Of a DNA stretch of 64,000 nt, positions 53,830-62,400 are shown piece by piece (position 1 is the first letter of the stretch; each line of letters begins with the position of its first letter). The stretch is from Actinoplanes flavus (lineage in GTDB: Bacteria; Actinomycetota; Actinomycetes; Mycobacteriales; Micromonosporaceae): NCBI RefSeq assembly GCF_017592555.1, contig NZ_JAGFNS010000037.1, positions 1 through 64,000 of the forward strand. Direction: 5' to 3'. Made by a program: the position numbers and the translations under genes. The notes under the pieces were generated by a model. The model was not told where the DNA came from. It saw only the letters and a list, made by a program, of their open reading frames with translations, and did not search any database.

Positions 53830-54741
53830 TTAGGTGAGGGCCCGGAGCAGGCGGGTGCCGTGGGTGGCGGCGTGCGACTGGTAGAGCTTGGCCATCCGGG
53901 TGGTGAGCGAGCCGACCGCGCCAGAACCGATGACGCGGCCGTCGATGGTCGTCACGGCCGCGATCTCGCCCATGGTGCCGGTGCAGAAGACCTCGCTCGC
54001 GGCGTACATCTCGGTCAGGGAGATGTCGCGGACGGTGGCCGGGATGCCGTGTTGGCCGGCCAGGTCGAGGACGGTCTGGCGAGTGATGCCCTCCGGGCAG
54101 GCGGCCGTGGTCGGGGTGATCAGGGCGCCTTCGGTGACCGCGAACAGGTGGGTGGCGTTGGTCTCGGCGACGAAACCGCGCTGGTCGAGCATGAGGGCGT
54201 CGTCGGCGCCGGCCGCGTTCGCCTCGATCTTGGCGAGAATCGAGTTGAGCAGGTTGTTGTGGTGAATCTTGGGGTCCAGGACGTCCGGTGCCGGGCGGCG
54301 GATGCTGGAGGTGACCAGGGTCAGGCCGCCGGTGTCGTAGACCGGGGGCTTGTGCTCGGCCAGCACGATCAGCGTCGGGCCGGTGGTGTTGAGCCGCGGG
54401 TCCATGCCGCTGGTCAGCTTCACCCCACGGGTCAGGGTGAGCCGGATGTGTACGCCGTCGGACATCTCGTTGGCCCGCAGCGTGCGGGTGATCGCGTCGA
54501 TGATCGTGTCGTCGGCCGGGATGCCGGTGAAGCCCAGCGCACACGCCGAGCGGCGCAGCCGGGACAGGTGCGCGGCGAGGCCGAAGATCGCTCCCTGGTA
54601 GAGGCGCAGGCCCTCCCAGACCGCGTCGCCGCCCTGGACCACCGAGTCGAAGGGGGACAGTCCGGGCTGGTCACGGTGCAGCAACTCGCCGTTGACCCAG
54701 TAGACGATGTCCGCGTTGCGCTCGTCGTACCGCTGCAGCAT
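53830..54741 (-). CDS. Class IV PLP aminotransferase (branched-chain/D-amino-acid type)
   Basis: A 303-residue fold-type IV enzyme. VQGGDAVWEGLRLYQG at the start, PKIHHNNLLNSILAKIEA with the PLP Lys, GFVAETNATHLFAV and CPEGITRQTVLDLA are characteristic; TGTMGEIAAVTTIDGR closes the active site. It transfers amino groups between branched-chain amino acids, or acts as aminodeoxychorismate lyase or D-amino acid transaminase. The sulfotransferase-like gene nearby is a frequent partner. Confidence 0.88.
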   Translation of the reverse strand: MLQRYDERNADIVYWVNGELLHRDQPGLSPFDSVVQGGDAVWEGLRLYQGAIFGLAAHLSRLRRSACALGFTGIPADDTIIDAITRTLRANEMSDGVHIRLTLTRGVKLTSGMDPRLNTTGPTLIVLAEHKPPVYDTGGLTLVTSSIRRPAPDVLDPKIHHNNLLNSILAKIEANAAGADDALMLDQRGFVAETNATHLFAVTEGALITPTTAACPEGITRQTVLDLAGQHGIPATVRDISLTEMYAASEVFCTGTMGEIAAVTTIDGRVIGSGAVGSLTTRMAKLYQSHAATHGTRLLRALT

Positions 54742-54763
54742 CGGGTCAGCATACGGAGCTCAC

Positions 54764-54860
54764 CGGGGCCGGGGGGGCCCCGGGGGGGGGGGCGGGGCCC
54801 CCCGCCCGGGCGGACCCCCCCCCCCGCGGGGGGGGGGCCTGGGGGGGGCGGGGACGACCC
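54764..54860. other. Homopolymer-rich G/C stretch, probable sequence artefact
   Basis: Long G and C runs (seven to twelve or more bases each) fill about 100 bases between the aminotransferase start and the deoC end. The surrounding DNA is GC-rich but never shows such runs. It looks like low-quality consensus and may hide missing or wrong bases. Confidence 0.6.
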
Positions 54861-54924
54861 GGGGGACCGTCATCCGGTAGTACGGAGCGGAGATCGGGAA
54901 CGCTCACCCCGTACCGAAGAAGAA

Positions 54925-55620
54925 TCAGGCCCGGCCACCCGCGACCGAAACCTGGCGACGGGCCAGGTCCTGCAGGATCTCGGCCGTCGCAGACGTGCCG
55001 AAACGCGTCACGCCGACGCCGGCCATCGCGATCATCGCGTCCAGGGTCCGCACCCCGCCGGACGCCTTGACCTGCACCTTCGCCGAGACGGCCGAGCGCA
55101 TCAGCGCAAGGTCGTCGATGGTGGCGCCGTGTGGCGCGAATCCGGTGGAGGTCTTCACGAACGCCGCGCCGGCGCGCTCGGCGGCCCAGCAGGCGGCCAG
55201 CTTCTCCTCGTCGGTGAGGTACGCCGTCTCGAGGATGACCTTGACGTGGGCGGCGCCGGCGGCCTTGACCACGAGGCCGATCTCGTGCTCGACGGCGGCG
55301 ATGTCGCCGGAGCGCAGCCACCCGATGTTGAGGACCATGTCGATCTCGGACGCGCCCTGGTGCACGGCGAGCTCGGTCTCGGCGATCTTGATCCCGGTGG
55401 GCATGTCGCCGTGCGGGAAGCCGACGACCGTGCCGACCGCGACGTTCGTGCCGCGCAGCAGGTCGACGGCGACGGTCACGTCACACGGGCGGACGCAGAC
55501 CGAGGCGACGTCGTACTTCTTGGCGATCGCGCAACCTTCACGCAGGTCCTCCAGGGTGAACTCGGGACGGAGGATGGAATGGTCGATCATCTTGGCGATC
55601 TGCGGCACGGTGAAATTCAT
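54925..55620 (-). CDS. deoC: Deoxyribose-phosphate aldolase
   Basis: A 231-residue class I aldolase. FVKTSTGFAPHGAT contains the Schiff-base Lys, VKASGGVRT the second catalytic Lys, and DMVLNIGWL the conserved Asp. It cleaves 2-deoxyribose-5-phosphate to acetaldehyde and glyceraldehyde-3-phosphate in nucleoside salvage. It is divergent from a GntR regulator whose operator candidates lie just upstream of its start. Confidence 0.95.
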   Translation of the reverse strand: MNFTVPQIAKMIDHSILRPEFTLEDLREGCAIAKKYDVASVCVRPCDVTVAVDLLRGTNVAVGTVVGFPHGDMPTGIKIAETELAVHQGASEIDMVLNIGWLRSGDIAAVEHEIGLVVKAAGAAHVKVILETAYLTDEEKLAACWAAERAGAAFVKTSTGFAPHGATIDDLALMRSAVSAKVQVKASGGVRTLDAMIAMAGVGVTRFGTSATAEILQDLARRQVSVAGGRA

Positions 55621-55635
55621 GGCACCGAACAGTAG

Positions 55636-55663
55636 CTGTCTAGACAGGTAGCTGTCTAGACAG
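55636..55663. promoter_or_regulatory. Tandem GntR/HutC-type operators
   Basis: The perfect 12-bp palindrome CTGTCTAGACAG occurs twice, at 55636-55647 and 55652-55663, one and a half helical turns apart. It lies between deoC and the GntR gene. GTCTAGAC is the usual core of HutC-subfamily sites. Confidence 0.85.
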
Positions 55664-55689
55664 GTTCGGGGGATCGGTATGGTGGCGGC

Positions 55690-56412
55690 ATGTCCGGGGA
55701 TCCCGATTTCGCGCCACGCTACTTCCGCATCGAACAGTCGCTGCGCGCGCTCATCGCCAAGTCCCGGCCGCACGACCCGCTGCCGTCGGAACCCGAACTC
55801 GCCCGCGAACACGGCGTCAGCCGGATGACCGCCCGCGCCGCGGTCACCCAGCTGGTCAACGACGGCCTCGTCTACCGGGCCCCGGGCCGCGGCACGTTCG
55901 TCGCGGTGCCCAGCGGGCCGCGCCGCGCCGACCACCTCATCCGGCTCAGCGAGGAGATCCGCAAGCAGGGCCGACGGCCCTGGGCCAAGGTGGTGGTCGC
56001 CGAACTGCGCGCGCCCACCGCCATCGAGGCGACGCGCTTGCGGCTCCGCCGCGGTGACGTGTACGCGATTCATCGTGTTCGCTTCGCCGACGAGGAGCCG
56101 ATCGCGTACGAGCGGGCCATCTACCCGGGCGGCATCCCGGGACTGCTGGACGCCGACCTGTCGCTGTCGGTCCACGAGGCGCTGGTCAAACTCGGACACA
56201 CCCCGGTCCGGGGTACGGCGACGATCGGCGCGCAGTCGGCCACCGAGGAGGATGCGCGGGAGCTGGATGTGCCGGTCGGGTCGGCCCTGCTGGTGGAGGA
56301 GCGGTTGATCCTCGACCAGCATGAGCGGCCGTTGGAGCTGAGCGAGTCACGGTACGCGGCGGACCGCTACCGCCTCGACGTCGCCTTCGGCGTCGAGCCG
56401 CTGATCGGATAG
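55690..56412 (+). CDS. GntR-family (HutC subfamily) regulator
   Basis: 240 residues. An N-terminal winged helix (about 1-75: PLPSEPELAREHGVSRMTARAAVTQLVNDGLVYRAPGRGTFVA) and a C-terminal UTRA ligand-binding domain (about 90-236: LRRGDVYAIHRVRFADEEPIAYERAIYP). It probably represses deoC and itself through the tandem palindromes, with a sugar phosphate or nucleoside as the inducer. ATG start 26 bases after the second palindrome. Confidence 0.9.
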   Translation: MSGDPDFAPRYFRIEQSLRALIAKSRPHDPLPSEPELAREHGVSRMTARAAVTQLVNDGLVYRAPGRGTFVAVPSGPRRADHLIRLSEEIRKQGRRPWAKVVVAELRAPTAIEATRLRLRRGDVYAIHRVRFADEEPIAYERAIYPGGIPGLLDADLSLSVHEALVKLGHTPVRGTATIGAQSATEEDARELDVPVGSALLVEERLILDQHERPLELSESRYAADRYRLDVAFGVEPLIG

Positions 56413-56483
56413 CGCCGCCACGCCCCTCCGATCCGCCACCTTCCGCCCGGACCGCTCCGCTCTCCGTCCGACCGCCCTCCGTT

Positions 56484-59400
56484 TCACACGCGCTGATCCA
56501 GTAGGTGCAGTGGGGCCGCCCCGATCCCGGCATCGTCCAGCGCGCTCCGGTAGGCGGCCGCCATCTCGGCCGTGACCGGGCCGGTGACCAGCGGCAACTC
56601 CGGGCGCGCCGCATGCAGCAGCGACTCCAGCCGACAGGACGCGATCGCACCCGGCAACTGGACGGCGACCGCCGGCAGCCCCTCCGCCACCGTCTGGCGG
56701 ATCTCCCCACAGTCGAGCAGCCCGCCGCCGGCGATCAGCACGTCACCGCGCTGCCGCATCCGGGCCAGCGCCCGGCCGGTGTCGAAGCAGTGCGGGAACG
56801 AATCGTCGACCAGAATCGTGCCGGGCCGCAGCCGGTCCACGTCCAGGGTGCCCGGGCCGCCGCTGGTGGCGGCCACGATGACGTCCGCCGGGTACACGCC
56901 CGCCGGGCTCAGCACGATCGACGTGGGCACGTCCAGGGTGGCGGCCAGCTCGGCGAGACGGCTCGCGGCGGACGGCAGATCACCAAGGATCAACCTCGCC
57001 GGCCGGTGATCCTCTTCGGTCAGCAGAAGCCGCAGTGACGAGGTTCCTATGGACCCGACTCCTAGGATCGCGACGGTGCATTCGCTCAACTTCCGCCCAC
57101 TCGTCATCCGTCCCGGCGCGGCCACCGCGGCCACCGTCGTGCGCACGACCGAAGCGGCGGTCACGGCATGGCCGGTGGTCAGGCTGATTCCCGAGCGGAG
57201 GTACGGCGTGAGCGCCCCGCCGTAGCCGGTATGCGCCGGGATCATGCCCGCCAGCGAGACGGTGCGCGCTCCGTGGGCGGCCGCCAGGTCCGCGGCGGTG
57301 GCGGCGTCTTCGGCCAGCCCGGGGCGGGTGAGCTCGTCGGCGAACCGGGGCAGCGCGAAGAACCCGGACCTACCCAACGGGGTGTCGGCGATCTCCAGCA
57401 GTCGGGGGCGGCCGCCCGGAAAGAGAGCCTCCCGAATCGTCTCCCGGTCCAGCGCAGGCAGAACCCGCCGAATCGCCTCCGGAAGTCCCGTGGCGAGGGC
57501 CGCGAGGTGCCCAGGCGCCGGCAGATAGCCGACAAGCGCAGCATCCAGCCCTACCCCCTCCTGAACCTTGGACCTTTTCCCACCGCCCCCGGCAGCAACC
57601 CGACCAAGATCCACAGGTGCCGGCTCCGACGGCGACCCTTCACTCACCCCGCCCTCGACCTTGGACGTTTCCCCACCACTTACGGTGGCCGAAGGCCCAA
57701 GATCCGCAAGTAGGGGTCCCGGCCGCAGCCCTTCACCCACCCGCTCCTGGATCTTGAACGCTCCGCCACCGCCACCGGTGGCAACTCGCCCAAGATCCGC
57801 ACTCGTGGACCCCGGTCGCGCCTCCTCACCCACGCCCACCTCGATCTTGGACGTTCCCCCACCCCCAACGGTGGCCGAACGCTCAAGATCCGCAAAAGCG
57901 GTTCCCCGCCGCAGCCCCTCGCCCCCCTGCTCCCCGATCTTGAACGCTTTCCCACTGCCACCGGTAGCAAGCCGTCCAAGATCCACGGGCGCCAGCTCCG
58001 ACCGCGACCCCTCACTCACCTCCCCCTCAACCTTGGACGCCTCCCCACCGCCGACGGTGGCCGAACGTCCAAGATCCGCGAGAACAAGTCCCGACCGCAG
58101 CCCCTCGCCCCCCTGCTCCCCGATCTTGAACGCTTTCCCACCGCCTCCGGTAGCAACTCGTCCAAGATCCACGGGCGCCAGCTCCGACCGCGACCCCTCA
58201 CTCACCTCCCCCTCAACCTTGAACGCCTCCCCACCGCCGACGGTGGCCGAACGTCCAAGATCCGCGAGAACAAGTCCCGACCGCAGCCCCTCGCCCCCCT
58301 GCTCCTCGATCTTGAACGCTTTCTCACCGCCTTCGGTGGTCGAGCGTCCAAGATCTGCGGTGGAGTGGGTCGTCAGGGCGGCGGTCAACTCGGCCGTTAG
58401 GTGCGCCACCTCGTCGGCGGGAAGGCGGGACCGGAGAGTCAGGCGCAGTGCGCCGTTCCGCGTCGGGCGCACTGCCAGCAAAACTTCCGTGCCTGGAGGA
58501 AGGGCCAGTTCGGCGTCCGAGTCGTCGTCCCAGGACATACGCAGCGTTCGACCCGACAGGTCGCCGAGCGCGCCGAAATCCAGGTGGGTGAAGAAGTATC
58601 GCCAGCCACGTGGCGCAGTGAACATCCGCGTCCGGGCGTCGTCGACCGCGGCGGCCACCTCGGCAAGCCCGGCATCCGCACCGGGCCGGACCGCAACGGC
58701 CGTCGCGCACGGCCCGAAGATCCGGCCCAGATCCGGTACGGCATGATCGCGACCGGTCACCGCCACGCCGATCACCAGGCCGGAGTCGGACTCCGAGCTG
58801 GGGCCAGACTCCGAGCCGCGACCGGTTACCGGGCCGGGAGCGGTTACCCAGCCCGGGCCGGGCTCCGAGCCGAAGCCGAACTCCGAGCCAGAGCCAGACT
58901 TCGGGCCGGGAACGGCTACCGGGCCGGGAACGGCTACCGGGCCGGGAACGGCTACCGGGCCGGAGGCGATCACCGGGCCAGCTACCGGGCCGGGAACGGC
59001 TACCGGGCCGGGAACGGCTACCGGGCCGGGAACGGCTACCGGGCCGGGAACGGCTACCGGGCCGGGAACGGCTACCGGGCCGGGAACGGCTACCGGGCCG
59101 GGAACGGCTACCGGGCCGGAGGCGATCACCGGGCCAGCTACCGGGCCGGGAACGGCTACCGGGCCGGAGGCGATCACCGGGCCAGCTACCGGGTCGGAGC
59201 CGGCTACCGAGTCGGGGCCGGCTACCGAGTGGAGCCGGCCGGTGGTCAGAGCGAGCGCCCGGTGGTATGCGGTGAGCACCGGCACGAACGGCGTGACCCC
59301 GTTCGCGGCGGCGTGTGCTCGCAGCGCCGCCACCTGGGCCGCGCTGATTGTGAACCCGGCGTTGACAATTTCTCCCCCGGTGGTGATTCGCCCACCGTCA

Positions 59401-62400
59401 CCGAGCACGGTCTCCAGCGGCACACCACGCAGATGTTCGACGTACTCGCGGAAGGTCGCGCGCAGCGGGTTCAGCGCCTTCCCGTCGTACAGGGCGAGCA
59501 GTTCCCGCATCAGAAGCGCGGTGCTGTACCCGTCACCGACCAGATGGTGCGCGTGCACCAGCAGGACGTGCTCCTCCGGCCCGTATCGGAGCAGCCGCAA
59601 CCGCACGAGCGGCCATTCCGCCGGGTCGAACCGATGTTCCCGCTCGGCCGCCAGTTCTTCGCCGAGTGCCCGCGGTTGCGCCTGGTAGCCGACGGTCAGG
59701 CGGGCGAGCGGATGTTCCCGCTGCACCGGCGGCCGGGCGTCGCGGGGGAACACGGTCCGCAACATCGGATGCCGAGCCACCAGCACGTCCACCGCACGCT
59801 GGAACCGGTCGAGGTCGAGCGGCCCGTGCACGCGCGGCGCGGCCAGCCAGGTCGACGCCGCACCGACCGCGTCCGCGAACAGAAACCCGCGCTGAGTGAG
59901 GCTGACCGGAAAGTCCCCACCCGGTCCATCCGCGACGGTCCCGGCTCCCGAAACAGAAGCATCACTCGGATCGGCGGGTCCGGCTCCCACAACCGAAGCG
60001 CCTGCGGACTCGGAAACACCAACTCCCACGACGTAAGCGGCTGCAGACTCGGAAACACCAACTCCCGCAACGTAAGCGGCTGCAGACTCGGAAACGCCAG
60101 CTCCCACAACCGGAGTGACTGCGGACAGCGAAACGTCAGGTCCCGCAACAGAAGCGATGGCGGCCTCGGAAACGCCAACTCCCGCTACGGAACCGACAGA
60201 AGCGGCCGCAGGCTCGGAAACGCCGGCTCCCGCTACGGAAGCCGGATCCGCCGGCTCCGGTACGGCGGCGGGTTCGGGGACGAGCTCGTCCAGGGCGGAG
60301 GCGAGCGCGGCGACCGTACGACATCGATAAACGACCGTGGGTCGCGGCAGTGAGGCCCGGTGTTCCGCCAGGCTCGCGAAGAGCTCGAGCACCCCGATCG
60401 AGTCGCCGCCGAGGGCGAAGAAGTCGTCGTCACGACCGACCGGTGTGACGCCGAGCTGCTTTTCCCAGAGCGACGCGAGCAGGCGTTCGGTGTCGGTGAC
60501 CGGCGGCGGGCTCGCCGCCCGGGCCAGCGACGCGCGGTCGATCTTGCCGGTCGCGGTGAGCGGCAGGTCGGCCATCACTTCGATGCGAGACGGTACGAGG
60601 TACGCCGGAAGCAGCCCACCCAGATGGGAACGCAACTCGTCGCCGGAAACCGTCGACCGTACCCAGGCCAGAAGGCGGCCGCCCTCGACCCGTACCGCCG
60701 CCCGCTCCACCGCCGGATGCGCCCGGAGCACCGCCTCGACCTCGCCCGGCTCGACCCGGTACCCGTGCAGTTTCACCTGGTCGTCGACTCGCCCACGGAA
60801 CCACAGCAGCCCGTCGGCGTCACGGACCGCCCGGTCGCCGCTGCGGTACCACCGCCGCCCGTCTCGCTCCACGAACGCCGCGGCCGTCTGCTCCGGGTCG
60901 TCGAGATAGCCGTCGGCCAGCCCGATCCCGCCGATGTACAGCTCACCGACCACGCCGTCTCGGCACGGCCGCCCGTCCTCGCCGATCACCTCGACGACCG
61001 CACCACCGACCGGCCGCCCGATCGGCAGGTGGGTGGCGTCGTCGGCGGGCCGGGCGGTGATCGGATGCCAGGTGGCGTTGATCGTCGTCTCGGTGGGGCC
61101 GTACAGGTTGGTGATCCGCTGCTCCGGCCCGAACCGGTCGAACCATCGCCGCACGTGCGCCGGCGACAGCTCCTCACCGCCCACGTGCACCCAGCGCAGC
61201 CGCAGGTCAGCGGTGCTCTTCTCGGCGGCGGTCAGCAGGCGTTCCCACAGTGTCGGCACCGAGCTCCAGACCGTCACCCGGTCCCGGGCGAGCCGGTCCA
61301 GGAGCAGTTCGGGATCGCGTACCGTGTCCCGGTCCCAGGCCACCACGGTCGCCCCGGTCAGCAGCGGCGCCAGAAGCTGCCGCACCGACGCATCGAAGCA
61401 TATCGACGCGGTCTGCGCGAGCCGGTCACCCGCCCGGTAGCCGAAAGTCGCGATCGACCAGTCCAGATAGTTGATCATCGACCGATGCGTGACGGCCACG
61501 CCCTTCGGGCGACCGGTCGACCCCGAGGTGAAGATGACGTACGCGGTATCGCCCGGCTCGACGTCCCGGCCCGGCCCCGATCCGCTCCCACCGACCCGCC
61601 GGCCCAGCCCCGATCCCCTCTCACCGGACCCCCGGCCCAGCCCCGATTCCCTCTCGCCGGACCCCCGGCCCGGTGCCGATCCGCTCTTGCCGACCCCCCG
61701 GCCCAGCACCGACCCCCTCTCGCCGACGTCGACCAGCGTGAACGCGTACCCGTCGAGGATCGTCCGGTGCTCCGCGCCGCAGACCACGACGCCCGCCTCG
61801 GCCCGGCTGAGTTGGTCGGCCAACCGGGCGGGCGGATGCGCGCCGTCCAACGGCACCCAGGCCGCGCCGGCCTTGAGAATGCCGACCAGCCCGATCACGG
61901 TGTCCGCGCCGGGCCCGGTGAGCAGGCCGATCCGCCGCGCCCCGGTCTCCGCAAGCCGCCCGGCCAGCCGGTCCGACGCGAGGTCCAGCTCCCGATAGCT
62001 GAGCGGCGCGCCGTCAGTCAACACGGCAATTCCTTCAGGGGTACGTGCGCACTGCGCCCGAATCCGCACCACAACCGACTCAGAACCCGCCGCCGCGTCC
62101 ACTCTCCCCGTGTCGACTACACCGCCCACATCGACCGCATCACCCGAATTGACCGCACCGACAACGTCAACGGCACCGCTCAGGTCGGCTGCATCGTTCA
62201 GGCCTGCACCGCTCGGGTCGGCTACATCACCCGCATTGACTGCACCGCTCAGGTCGACTGCACAACCAACGCTGACCGCGCTCCCCTGATTGACTGCACC
62301 GCTCGAATTGATTGCACCGCTCGAATTGACCGAGCCACACGCGTTGACCGAACCACCCGGATCGACTGCGCCGTTCGGCTTGACTGCACCGCACGGGTTG

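Noticed and set aside
53860..55635. 591-codon plus-strand frame spanning the aminotransferase and deoC
   Set aside because: It runs antisense to two well-recognised genes and through the suspect homopolymer block.
58401..60353. 650-codon plus-strand frame with GYRAGN repeats
   Set aside because: It is the antisense reading of the 18-bp repeats in the NRPS, whose catalytic motifs on the minus strand are unmistakable.
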